Shown: positions 25,836 to 34,040 of the stretch, one piece after another
Layout of the letters: each line of letters begins with the position of its first letter
Numbering within the stretch: position 1 is the first letter of the stretch
Assembly (NCBI RefSeq): GCF_003340555.1
Contig: NZ_QPLJ01000015.1
Location: 42,519 to 106,518, forward strand
From: Jannaschia formosa
Lineage (GTDB): Bacteria; Pseudomonadota; Alphaproteobacteria; Rhodobacterales; Rhodobacteraceae
Reading direction: 5' to 3'
Length of the DNA: 64,000 nt
The notes under the pieces: generated by a model
What the model was told of the DNA's origin: nothing
The model's database searches: none
What the model saw: only the letters and a program-made list of their open reading frames with translations
Translations under genes and position numbers: made by a program

Positions 25836-25938
25836 CGCCAGGACCGGGCGACCTTGCAAGGCGCGACCCCATGTCCCACCATGGTGCTTTGAGAAGATAT
25901 GCCGTAGCTCCAGTTCGGCACCAGACGCAGAGGGCGAG

Positions 25939-26676
25939 ATGGACTCAGGCGACATGGTCGGGCAGGTCGGCATGGTGCGCCGGCTGTCGGACGACCACTG
26001 GCAGAAGCTGATCTCGGCCTGCAGCGACATCCAGGATGTCGCGGCCAGGACCGACCTGACCTGCAAGGGCCAGCCCGTGTCCTCAAGCCAGCTTCTGCTC
26101 GACGGGATGATGGGCCGCTACATGCCGGGCCCGAAGGAGACGTCCCGCCAGATGGTGGCGTTGCAGGTGCCCGGCGATTTCGTCGATCTGCACAGCTTTC
26201 CCGGCAAGGTGCTCGACCACGACGTCACGTCGATCACCGACATCCGCATCGGCGTCTTTCCGCACGAGGCCCTGCGCGCGCTGATCGAGGAGGATACCGA
26301 GCTGGCCATGGCCCTGTGGGAGCTGACGGTGATCGACGCGGCGATCCATCGCCACTGGTCGTTCCGGATGGGCGCGCTGCGGGCGCTGGCGGCGGTGGCC
26401 AACTTCCTGTGCGAGATGGAGCTGCGCCTGCGGCTCGCCGGGCGCGCGCAGGACGGGCAGTTCCGCCTGCCGATGACGCAGATCGATATCGGCGAGGCCT
26501 GCGGCACGACCCCGGTCCATGTCAGCCGGATGCTGCGCGACCTGCGCGAGGGGGGGCTCTGCAGCCTCGAGAACGGTCTCGTCACGATCCCGGACCGGGA
26601 CGAGCTGCGCCGGGTGGGCAGGTTCGACCCGCAGTTCCTCTATCTCGACCCCGTCGCCGATTTCGACCCCGACTGA
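25939..26676 (+). CDS. Crp/Fnr-family transcriptional regulator
   Basis: The 245-residue protein has an N-terminal cyclic-nucleotide-binding-like beta barrel (about 20-140) and a C-terminal winged helix with RLPMTQIDIGEACGTTPVHV and SRMLRDLREGGL (recognition helix about 190-212). There is no Cys cluster like that of Fnr, so it is not an iron-sulfur oxygen sensor; the ligand is unknown. The upstream reading frame to 25750 overlaps ytoQ and was rejected in favour of ATG 25939. The gene lies directly before the molybdenum-hydroxylase and reductase cluster on the same strand and is a good candidate for its regulator. No palindromic box near 26680-26780 is clear enough to name. Confidence 0.85.
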   Translation: MDSGDMVGQVGMVRRLSDDHWQKLISACSDIQDVAARTDLTCKGQPVSSSQLLLDGMMGRYMPGPKETSRQMVALQVPGDFVDLHSFPGKVLDHDVTSITDIRIGVFPHEALRALIEEDTELAMALWELTVIDAAIHRHWSFRMGALRALAAVANFLCEMELRLRLAGRAQDGQFRLPMTQIDIGEACGTTPVHVSRMLRDLREGGLCSLENGLVTIPDRDELRRVGRFDPQFLYLDPVADFDPD

Positions 26677-26784
26677 CGCTGCGTTGACAGGGCGGGCGCC
26701 CCGCTTCTACCGTTGGACATGGCCGGGCCGGCAGGTCGGGCGCGACCGCGCGGGGCAGGGGCCCCGCCGAACGCAGGGGGCAGC

Positions 26785-27618
26785 TTGGGCGCCGCGTATT
26801 ATGCTCCGACCGATCTGGACGAGGCGCTAGGGCTTCTGGCCACGCGCACGGCCTCGGTCGTCGCGGGCGGGACGGACTGGTTTCCCGCGCGCGGGCGGAC
26901 GCCGGTGACCGAGGACATGCTCGACATCACCCGCCTCGCGGAGCTGCGCGGCATCGACCGCGACGGCGCGGGGTGGCGCATCGGGGCCGCCGTCACCTGG
27001 GCAGAGATCGCCCGCGCTGACCTGCCCTCCGCCTTCGACGGGCTGAAGCAGGCCGCGCGGGAGGTGGGCGGCGTGCAGATCCAGAACGCGGGCACGCTGG
27101 CGGGCAACCTGTGCAACGCCTCGCCCGCGGCCGACGGGATGCCGCCGCTCCTGACGCTCGACGCCGAGGTGGAGCTTGCTGGCCTGGGCGGCCGCCGGCG
27201 CCTGCCCCTGTGCGACTTCGTGACCGGCCCGCGCGCCACGGCCCGCGCGCCCGGAGAGCTTGTCGTCGCCCTGCATGTCCCCGCCCAGCCCGAGGGCCTG
27301 CGCGGCGCCTTCGTCAAGACCGGCGCGCGGCGCTATCTCGTCATCTCCATCGCGATGACGGCGGTCGCAGCAGGGCTCGACGAGGCGGGCCGCCTCGCGC
27401 ATCTCCGTGTGGCGGTCGGCGCCTGCTCCCCCGTCGCGCGCCGCCTGTCCGCACTGGAGGCAGCGATGACGGGCCGCCTGCCCTCCGATGTGCAGGTGAG
27501 CGAAGCCGATCTCGCCCCGCTCGCCCCGATCGACGACGTGCGGGCCGATGCCGCCTACCGCCGGGAGATCGTGCCGCACCAGATCGCCCGCGCCCTGCGC
27601 GCCGCCTGCAATGGATAA
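26785..27618 (+). CDS. FAD-binding subunit of xanthine dehydrogenase-type enzyme (CoxM-like)
   Basis: The product is about 277 residues and carries FAD, taking electrons from the 2Fe-2S clusters of the partner subunit. FAD-binding motifs are AGGTDW (27-32) and TLAGNLCNASPAAD (104-117). The start is uncertain: TTG at 26785, five bases after AGGGGGC, gives the family N-terminus (A-Y-Y-A-P-T-x-L-x-E-A-L), while an ATG at 26719 would add 22 low-complexity residues. It overlaps the next gene by eight bases. Part of the 26.8-33.9 kb cluster. Confidence 0.82.
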   Translation: MGAAYYAPTDLDEALGLLATRTASVVAGGTDWFPARGRTPVTEDMLDITRLAELRGIDRDGAGWRIGAAVTWAEIARADLPSAFDGLKQAAREVGGVQIQNAGTLAGNLCNASPAADGMPPLLTLDAEVELAGLGGRRRLPLCDFVTGPRATARAPGELVVALHVPAQPEGLRGAFVKTGARRYLVISIAMTAVAAGLDEAGRLAHLRVAVGACSPVARRLSALEAAMTGRLPSDVQVSEADLAPLAPIDDVRADAAYRREIVPHQIARALRAACNG

Positions 27619-30343
27619 GCCGCTCGCCACCGGGCCGGTCGCCTTCGACCTGAACGGCGTCGCGGTCACCCTCCGCCCCTTGCCGGGCGAGCGCCTGTCC
27701 CACAGCCTCCGCGAACGGCTCGGCGCCCGCGACGTCAAGGTCGGCTGCGACGCGGGCGATTGCGGCGCCTGCACCGTGCTTCTGGACGGCCTGCCGGTCT
27801 GTGCCTGCCTCGTTCCCGCCCAGCGCGCCGAGGGCCGCCGGGTCGAGACCCTGTGCGGGCTGGCGGAGGACCCGGTGAAGGCGCGCCTCGCCCAGACATT
27901 CGAGGCGCATGGCGCGGCGCAATGCGGCATCTGCACGCCGGGGATGCTCGTCTCGGCGGTGGCCCTGTTGCGCGAGGTCGAGGCCCCGACCGAGGCGCAG
28001 GTGGCGGACGCGCTGGGCGGGGTGCTCTGCCGCTGCACCGGCTATCGCAAGATCGTGGCGGCGGTGGTCGCGGCCGGAGCCGGCCTGCCCGGACCGCAGG
28101 CGCCCGGCCCGGGCCATGTCGGGGCCGCGATCCGGCGGCTGGACGGGGCGGGCAAGACCGGCGGGACCGAGCGCTTCGGCGACGACGTCGCGCCCCCCGG
28201 CGCGCTGGTCCTGCGGGTGATCCGCAGCCCCCACGCCCGCGCCCGCTTCGTCTTCGGCGACCTCGCCGTCTTCGTCGCGGCCACCCCGGGCGTCGCGGCG
28301 GTCCTGACCGCCGCCGACATCCCCGGCGAGAACCGCTTCGGTGTCATCCCTGCCTTTGCCGACCAGCCCGTCTTCGCCGAGGTCGAGACCCGCTTTCGCG
28401 GCGAGGCCGTCGCCTGCGTCGTCGGGGAGGCCGACGCCATGGCCGCCTTCGACGACACCGCCTTCCCCGTCGACTGGACGCCCCTGGCCGCCGCCGGGGA
28501 CCCGCAGGCGGCGCAGGCGGAGGGCGCGCCGATCCTGCATCCCGACCGGGCCGGCAACGTCATGTGCACAGGCTTCGTCGCCTGCGGCGATGCCGAGGTC
28601 GCGCTGGCCCGGGCCGACACGGTGGTCGAAGGCCGTTTCACCACCTCTTTCGTCGAGCATGCCTATATCGAGCCCGAGGCCGGCTTTGCCGAGATGCAGG
28701 GGGACCGTATCGCCGTGCATGCCTGCACCCAGGCTCCGATGATGGACCGCGAGGCACTGGCCTTGATCCTCGGACGACCCGAGGCCGACATCCGCATCGT
28801 GCCGACCGGCGTCGGCGGCGGCTTCGGCGCAAAGCTGGACCTGTCGGTGCAGCCTTTCCTCGCGCTCGCCGCGCAGAAGACGGGTCGCCCCGTGCGGCTC
28901 GCCTATTCCCGGACCGAGTCGATGCAGTCCACCACCAAGCGCCACCCGGCCGAGATGCGCCTCCGCATCGGCGCCACGGCGGACGGGAAGCTCTGCGGGA
29001 TGCGGTTCGAGGGCGAGTTCGACACCGGCGCCTATGCCTCCTGGGGGCCGACCGTGGCGAACCGCGTGCCGGTCCACGCCTCCGGCCCCTACCGCGTCGC
29101 CGATTACCGCGCCAAGGCGCGCGGCATCCATACGCACAACCCGCCCTCGGGCGCCTTCCGCGGCTTCGGCGTGCCCCAGGCCGCCGTCGCGCAGGAGAGC
29201 CTATTCGACATGCTCGCCGACCGGCTTGGCATCGACCGGCTGGATTTCCGCATCCTGAACGCCCTGACCGACGGCGTGCCCACGGTCTGCGGCCAGGTCT
29301 TCGAGCAGGGCGTCGGCATCCGCGCCTGCCTCGAAGCCTTGCGACCGGCCTGGGCGCGCGAACGCGCGGTGCCGTCGACCGGGCCGCGCCTGCGCGGCGT
29401 CGGCGTCGCGGCGGGCTGGTATGGCTGCGGGAACACCTCGCTGCCGAACCCCTCGACCTTCAAGGCCGCGCTCGCCGCTGACGGACGCATCGTGCTGCAC
29501 CAGGGTGCGATGGATATCGGGCAGGGCGCCACGACCGTGATCGCGCAGATCTTCGCGACCGCCCTCGGCGTGGACGTTGCCGATATCGACCTCGTCGGCG
29601 CGGACACCGACCAGACGCCGGATGGCGGCAAGACCTCGGCCTCGCGTCAGACCTTCGTCTCGGGCAACGCCGCGCGGCTGGCCGGCGCGGCGCTGCGGGC
29701 CGCCATCCTCGCCCGCACCAACGCGGGCGAAGGCGCGCGGATCGTGCCGGAGGCGGGGGGGCTGTCGGTCGTCGACGGGGACCGGGTCCACCGTCTCCAC
29801 CCCGCCAGCCTGCCGCCTGATGCCGAGGGCTACGTCCTTCGGGTGGAGGAGACCTATGACCCGCCGACCCGCCCACTGGACGAGAACGGGCAGGGGGCGC
29901 CTTACGCGCAGTTCGGCTATGCCGCCCATCTCGCCGTGGTCGAGGTCGACGCCCAGATGGGCACCGTCCACCCGATCCGCTTCGTCGCCGCCCATGACGT
30001 GGGCCGCGCGGTCAACCCGCTGCTGATCGAGGGGCAGGTCGAGGGCGGCATCGCGCAGGGTCTCGGCATGGCCCTGATGGAGGAATACCTGCCCGGCCGG
30101 ACCGAGAACCTGCACGACTACCTGATCCCGACCTTCGGCGACATGCCCCCGGTCGAGACGCTGATCGTCGAATGCCCCGACGCCCACGGCCCCTACGGCG
30201 CCAAGGGACTGGGCGAGCACGTCCTGATCCCCACCGCGCCCGCCCTTCTCAACGCCATCGCCGACGCGACGGGGGTGCGGATGACGCGCCTGCCGGTCAC
30301 GCCCGCGCGGCTGCGCGCCGCGCTGCGGGAGGCAGGCCTGTGA
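27611..30343 (+). CDS. Fused 2Fe-2S / molybdopterin subunit of a xanthine dehydrogenase-type hydroxylase
   Basis: The 910-residue protein joins a CoxS-type ferredoxin domain (Cys46, Cys51, Cys54 plus Cys64 or Cys66; and Cys105, Cys108, Cys140, Cys142) directly to a CoxL-type molybdenum domain from about residue 170. Mo-domain signatures are PTGVGGGFGAKLDLS, SGAFRGFGVPQAA, EGQVEGGIAQGLG and GAKGLGEH, the last containing the likely catalytic Glu. There is no twin-arginine signal, so it is cytoplasmic. Such enzymes hydroxylate purines, nicotinate and other N-heterocycles with water as oxygen donor. Most relatives have separate small and large subunits; the fusion is a less common layout. It is translationally coupled to the FAD subunit. 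Substrate unknown; context suggests a pyridine- or pyrimidine-type ring. Confidence 0.87.
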   Translation: MDKPLATGPVAFDLNGVAVTLRPLPGERLSHSLRERLGARDVKVGCDAGDCGACTVLLDGLPVCACLVPAQRAEGRRVETLCGLAEDPVKARLAQTFEAHGAAQCGICTPGMLVSAVALLREVEAPTEAQVADALGGVLCRCTGYRKIVAAVVAAGAGLPGPQAPGPGHVGAAIRRLDGAGKTGGTERFGDDVAPPGALVLRVIRSPHARARFVFGDLAVFVAATPGVAAVLTAADIPGENRFGVIPAFADQPVFAEVETRFRGEAVACVVGEADAMAAFDDTAFPVDWTPLAAAGDPQAAQAEGAPILHPDRAGNVMCTGFVACGDAEVALARADTVVEGRFTTSFVEHAYIEPEAGFAEMQGDRIAVHACTQAPMMDREALALILGRPEADIRIVPTGVGGGFGAKLDLSVQPFLALAAQKTGRPVRLAYSRTESMQSTTKRHPAEMRLRIGATADGKLCGMRFEGEFDTGAYASWGPTVANRVPVHASGPYRVADYRAKARGIHTHNPPSGAFRGFGVPQAAVAQESLFDMLADRLGIDRLDFRILNALTDGVPTVCGQVFEQGVGIRACLEALRPAWARERAVPSTGPRLRGVGVAAGWYGCGNTSLPNPSTFKAALAADGRIVLHQGAMDIGQGATTVIAQIFATALGVDVADIDLVGADTDQTPDGGKTSASRQTFVSGNAARLAGAALRAAILARTNAGEGARIVPEAGGLSVVDGDRVHRLHPASLPPDAEGYVLRVEETYDPPTRPLDENGQGAPYAQFGYAAHLAVVEVDAQMGTVHPIRFVAAHDVGRAVNPLLIEGQVEGGIAQGLGMALMEEYLPGRTENLHDYLIPTFGDMPPVETLIVECPDAHGPYGAKGLGEHVLIPTAPALLNAIADATGVRMTRLPVTPARLRAALREAGL

Positions 30344-30404
30344 TCGGCCGCCCCGCTTCATGTTCCGCCGAGGTTGACGCGCCCGCCCGTCCTGTCCTCA
30401 TCTC

Positions 30405-30454
30405 GCCGGAAATGCCTCGGGGGGGCGAGCGAAGCGAGCGGGGGCAGAGCCCCC
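30405..30454 (+). repeat. Dispersed palindromic repeat, copy 2
   Basis: This divergent copy (GCCGGAAATGCCTCGGGGGG head, GGGGGC-AGA-GCCCCC hairpin at 30440-30454) lies in the 160-base gap between the molybdenum subunit and the reductase gene. It could cause partial termination or mark an end of processing inside the cluster. Confidence 0.6.
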
Positions 30455-30503
30455 ATCGCGGCCGGTCCGTCGGGGCTGTCGCAACCGGGTGCGGAACCCC
30501 CTC

Positions 30504-31940
30504 ATGACCGACGCCAAGATCCGCTGCGACGCCTGCCCGGTGATGTGCTACATCGCCGAGGGTCGCTCGGGCGCCTGCGACCGCTATGCCAACCACGGCG
30601 GCGCGCTGGTGCGGCTCGACCCGCTCACCATACTGGAGGCGGGCGCCCCCGCCGTGCCCTTCCTCGGCGCCGGGTGGGACGGCGACCCGGTCGCGGCCAA
30701 GCCCTTCGTGACCGCCATCGGCGCGGGCACCACCTATCCCGACTACAAGCCTGCCCCCTTCATCGTCTCGTCCGAGGTCGAGGGCGTGGACATGGTCACC
30801 GTCGTCACCGAGGGCATCTTCAGCTATTGCGGCGTCAAGGTGAAGATCGACACCGACCGTCATATCGGCGAGGAGCGGGACGCCGTGCGCTTCCGCGGAG
30901 AGCCGGTGGGCCATGTGACAACCTCCGAATACGGCTCCAAGATGCTGTCGCTGGGCGGGGTGGAGCATCTCACCGGGGGCACCAAGCCCGAGGGCCGCGC
31001 GACCTGCGACGCGCTGATGGCGCTGTGCAATCGCGAGGCGGTCGAACTGGAGATCGAAGGCATCTCGCTGGTGGTCCAGGCCGGGCAGCCGCCGATCATC
31101 GATGGCGAGGCGGAGCGGCTGATGCGCGTCGGCTGCGGCTCGGCCACGATCGGGATGTTCGCGAAGCAGTGGCTGGGCCATGCTGACGAGGTGGTCGTGG
31201 TCGACGACCACATCACCGGCGTCCTGTCGGAGCACGAGGCGGGCAAGCAGCTGGGCGTGCCGCCCTCGGGGATCAGGCTGCTCGGGCGGCGGTCGACGCC
31301 CGGGCGCTATTTCAAGGTGGCCCGGCCGGGGACCGGATGGGGCGGGACCAATATCGATGACCCGCTGACGATCCTTGGTCCGTGGAAGCCGAAGGTCGCC
31401 TGGCCGGGACTGCGGCTGCTGATGGTGTCCACGACCGGAGAGCAGTCCGCCTATTACGAGCTCGGCGACGACCTGGTGCCGCGCCGGGCCGCCATGCCGG
31501 ACAGCCTTCGCGCCGCCTCCGATCTCATCGCCGAGAATTGCGAGCCCTCGGTCTGCTCGGTCCTGTTCATGGCGGGCGCGGGGGGCAGTCTGCGGGCCGG
31601 CGTGACCGAAAACCCGGTGCGCCTGACGCGCTCGGTCAGGGAGGCGCTGACCCATGTCACCTGTGGCGGGGCCGAGGCCTATGTCTGGCCTGGCGGCGGG
31701 ATCACCGTGATGGTCGACGTGCTGGAGATGCCGCAGGACAGCTTCGGCTACGTCCCCACCCCCGCGCTGGTCGCGCCCATCGAGTTCACCCTGCGTGCCA
31801 GCGACTACGCGGCCCTCGGCGGCTATGTCGATGCGGTGCGGTCGCTGGCGGAGGTGAAGCTCGACGGCGCACGGCGCATCGCCCGCCGCGAGGACCGGGC
31901 CGACCCGCGCGACCGCAGCCACTACCGGTGGCCCGCATGA
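30504..31940 (+). CDS. 6-hydroxynicotinate reductase-like iron-sulfur flavoprotein
   Basis: The 478-residue protein resembles 6-hydroxynicotinate reductase (Hnr) of Eubacterium barkeri, which reduces 6-hydroxynicotinate to 1,4,5,6-tetrahydro-6-oxonicotinate and holds Fe-S clusters plus a covalent flavin. The N-terminus has Cys8, Cys11, Cys15 and Cys25 (CDACPVMC...GACDRY), suited to a 4Fe-4S cluster. Further Cys occur at 109, 168, 175 and 211, in NCEPSVCSV and in THVTCGGAEAY. A G-S-A-T segment at 212-215 (CGSATIGMF) loosely resembles ApbE flavinylation sites. In an aerobe this would need a low-potential electron donor. ATG 30504 is preferred over GTG 30489. Its stop overlaps the UPF0280 start (ATGA). 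Assignment rests on recalled family resemblance; the substrate is not proven. Confidence 0.72.
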   Translation: MTDAKIRCDACPVMCYIAEGRSGACDRYANHGGALVRLDPLTILEAGAPAVPFLGAGWDGDPVAAKPFVTAIGAGTTYPDYKPAPFIVSSEVEGVDMVTVVTEGIFSYCGVKVKIDTDRHIGEERDAVRFRGEPVGHVTTSEYGSKMLSLGGVEHLTGGTKPEGRATCDALMALCNREAVELEIEGISLVVQAGQPPIIDGEAERLMRVGCGSATIGMFAKQWLGHADEVVVVDDHITGVLSEHEAGKQLGVPPSGIRLLGRRSTPGRYFKVARPGTGWGGTNIDDPLTILGPWKPKVAWPGLRLLMVSTTGEQSAYYELGDDLVPRRAAMPDSLRAASDLIAENCEPSVCSVLFMAGAGGSLRAGVTENPVRLTRSVREALTHVTCGGAEAYVWPGGGITVMVDVLEMPQDSFGYVPTPALVAPIEFTLRASDYAALGGYVDAVRSLAEVKLDGARRIARREDRADPRDRSHYRWPA

Positions 31941-32773
31941 GCGCCGTGGCAGCCTGGCTGCCGGGCGGGCGGCTGCATCTCCAGCACGGGCCGATCGACG
32001 CGATCCTCGGGGCCGAGGGGCCGGGGCGCGAGCCGGCGCTCGCCGCCGCGCGCGCCCGCTTCCCCTCGATCCTGCCGGAGCTGGTGGCAGAGCTGGACGC
32101 GCTGCGCCAGCCGCTCCGGGCGCCGTTCCGGGGCACCGTCGCGCGGCGGATGGCGCGGGCGGTGCGGGTCCATCACGGCAGTTTCGTTACGCCGATGGCC
32201 GCCGTCGCGGGGGCGGTCGCGGACGAACTTCTGTCGGTCATGACGCCGTTCGACCTGACCCGCGCCTATGTGAACGACGGCGGCGACATTGCGCTGCATC
32301 TGGCGCCCGGCGCCAGCTACCGCTCCGCCGTAATGCGCTGGGACGGCAGCGAGATCGGGCGGATCGAGGTGACGGCAGGCGACGGCATCGGCGGCATCGC
32401 CACATCCGGGCGGCACGGGCGGAGCCTGTCGCTCGGCATCGCCGACAGCGTGACGGTCCTCGCCCGCGACGCGGCGGCGGCGGACGCGGCGGCGACGCTG
32501 ATCGCCAACGCCGTGGACCTGCCGGGCCATCCGGCGATCCGCCGCGCGACGGCGCGCAGCCTCGACCCCGACAGCGATCTGGGCGGCCGCCTTGTCGTCA
32601 CCGGCCTCGGCCCCCTCACGGCGGGCGAGGTCGCGCGCGCCCTCGCGGCGGGCCTGTCGCGCGCCGAGGCCATGCGCACAGCCGGCCGGATCGTCGGCGC
32701 CGCGTTGACGTTGGGGCCGGAGACGGTGATCGTCGGCCCGCACCTGACCCTCCGGAGACCGGCCCATGCCTGA
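31937..32773 (+). CDS. UPF0280 family protein (ApbE superfamily)
   Basis: The 278-residue protein belongs to UPF0280 (COG2122), a group related to the flavin transferase ApbE. Segments such as TPMAAVAGAVADELLSVM, YVNDGGDIALHL and GIATSGRHGRSLSLGIADSV parallel the ApbE layout, where an Asp-Gly-Gly-Asp patch binds metal and FAD and T-S-G-R-H resembles the conserved T(S/T)G region. No signal peptide is present, so it acts in the cytoplasm. It is coupled by overlaps to the Hnr-like gene before it and the DUF1185 gene after it. A role as flavin transferase for the reductase is an inference. Confidence 0.85.
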   Translation: MSAVAAWLPGGRLHLQHGPIDAILGAEGPGREPALAAARARFPSILPELVAELDALRQPLRAPFRGTVARRMARAVRVHHGSFVTPMAAVAGAVADELLSVMTPFDLTRAYVNDGGDIALHLAPGASYRSAVMRWDGSEIGRIEVTAGDGIGGIATSGRHGRSLSLGIADSVTVLARDAAAADAAATLIANAVDLPGHPAIRRATARSLDPDSDLGGRLVVTGLGPLTAGEVARALAAGLSRAEAMRTAGRIVGAALTLGPETVIVGPHLTLRRPAHA

Positions 32774-33347
32774 CCTCGTCCTGCGCAAGACGCTCCTGTC
32801 GCGCGAAGACATCTTCCACGAGGGCGGGCCCCCGCCGAACAAGCCGCAGCTGCGCGGCTGGATCATGGCGGTGATTGAGAACCCCTTTGCCGGGGCCTAT
32901 GTCGAGGACATCCAGCCCTTCATGGAAGACCTGAAGCCGCTCGGCGTCGACATGGCGCGGCGGCTGGCCGAGGCGCTGGGCGGGCCGGACGCCATCGAAG
33001 GCTACGGCAAGGGCGCCATCGTCGGCGAGGCGGGCGAGACCGAGCATGGCGCGCTCTGGCATGCGCCGGGCGGTTACGCGATGCGCGAGGTGCTGGGCGG
33101 GGCCAGGGCTATCGTGCCCTCGACCAAGAAGGTCGGGGGGCCGGGCGTGCGGCTCGACGTGCCGGTCACGCACAAGGACGCGTCCTATGTCCGCTCCCAT
33201 TTCGACGCGATCGAGGTCGGCTGCCCGGACGCGCCCCGCGCGCGCGAGATGGCGGTCGTCCTGGTGATGACGACGGGCGCGCGCATCCACGACCGGGCGG
33301 GCGGGCTTGCCGCCTCGGAAATCTCCAAGTGGGATGGCCTCAGATGA
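32766..33347 (+). CDS. DUF1185 (amino acid synthesis family) protein, first copy
   Basis: The 193-residue protein matches PF06684. Family segments are VIENPFAGAYVEDIQPFM, GYGKGAIVGEAGETEHGA, IVPSTKKVGGPGVRLDVPV and THKDASYVRSHFDAIEV. A solved member has a variant of the Bacillus chorismate mutase fold, and a role in amino acid metabolism was proposed, but no reaction is known. It has no signal peptide. The start overlaps the UPF0280 stop by eight bases, and its stop overlaps the next DUF1185 gene (ATGA). The two copies are clearly paralogous and may form a hetero-oligomer. Confidence 0.88.
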   Translation: MPDLVLRKTLLSREDIFHEGGPPPNKPQLRGWIMAVIENPFAGAYVEDIQPFMEDLKPLGVDMARRLAEALGGPDAIEGYGKGAIVGEAGETEHGALWHAPGGYAMREVLGGARAIVPSTKKVGGPGVRLDVPVTHKDASYVRSHFDAIEVGCPDAPRAREMAVVLVMTTGARIHDRAGGLAASEISKWDGLR

Positions 33348-33928
33348 GCGCCGAGATCCGCAAGATCGTCGTCACCATCGAGGAGACCCATCGCGAGATG
33401 GGCCGTGCCATCGAGCCCCCGACCCGCAAGGCCGTCGCCGTGGCGGTCATCGCAAACCCTTTCGCGGGCCGCTACGTCGAGGACCTGACGCCGCTGATGG
33501 AGATTGGCGCCGAACTTGGCGGATTGCTCGGCCGTCGCTGCGTCGAGGCGCTGGGCATCAGGCCGGACGAGGCCGAGAGCTACGGCAAGTCCGCCATGGT
33601 GGGCGAGGCCGGGGAGCTGGAGCATGCCGCCGCGATCCTCCACCCGAAGCTGGGCGCGCCGCTGCGCACCGCCGTCGGGAAGGGAGCGGCGCTGGTGCCG
33701 TCGTCGAAGAAGATGGGTGGGCCGGGGCAGGTGCTGGACGTGCCGCTGGGCCACAAGGACGCGGCCTATGTCCGCTCCCATTTCGACGGGATCGAGGTGA
33801 GGCTGAACGACGCGCCCCGTGCCGGAGAGATCATGGTCGCCGTCGCCGTGACCGATAGCGGCCGTCCGCTGCCGCGGGTCGGGGGGCTGACCGCCGCGGA
33901 GGCCGTGGGGGAGGACGGGCTGCGCTGA
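33344..33928 (+). CDS. DUF1185 (amino acid synthesis family) protein, second copy
   Basis: The 194-residue paralogue shares VIANPFAGRYVEDLTPLM, SYGKSAMVGEAGELEHAA, LVPSSKKMGGPGQVLDVPL and HKDAAYVRSHFDGIEVRL with the first copy. Conservation of the same blocks in both proteins (Asn-Pro-Phe-Ala-Gly, Gly-Glu-Ala-Gly-Glu, Lys-Lys-x-Gly-Gly-Pro-Gly, His-Lys-Asp-Ala) suggests both keep the binding site. It is the last gene of the cluster and is followed after ten bases by a strong hairpin. Confidence 0.88.
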   Translation: MSAEIRKIVVTIEETHREMGRAIEPPTRKAVAVAVIANPFAGRYVEDLTPLMEIGAELGGLLGRRCVEALGIRPDEAESYGKSAMVGEAGELEHAAAILHPKLGAPLRTAVGKGAALVPSSKKMGGPGQVLDVPLGHKDAAYVRSHFDGIEVRLNDAPRAGEIMVAVAVTDSGRPLPRVGGLTAAEAVGEDGLR

Positions 33929-33938
33929 GGGCCGCCCC

Positions 33939-33981
33939 GGCGCGCCGCCGGGGCGCCCGCGCCTCCGCCCCGGCGGCGCGC
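33939..33981 (+). terminator. 17-bp perfect hairpin ending the reductase/DUF1185 cluster
   Basis: The arms GGCGCGCCGCCGGGGCG and its exact complement (33939-33955 and 33965-33981) enclose a 9-base loop, ten bases after the last stop. Only two T follow. It is the strongest inverted repeat in the window and marks the end of the operon; the convergent alpha-glucosidase could use it too. Confidence 0.7.
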
Positions 33982-34040
33982 CTTGAAGGGCCGATGTGAC
34001 GAGAGGCTTCGCGAACCGGAGATCACGCCGCGAGGGCGGC

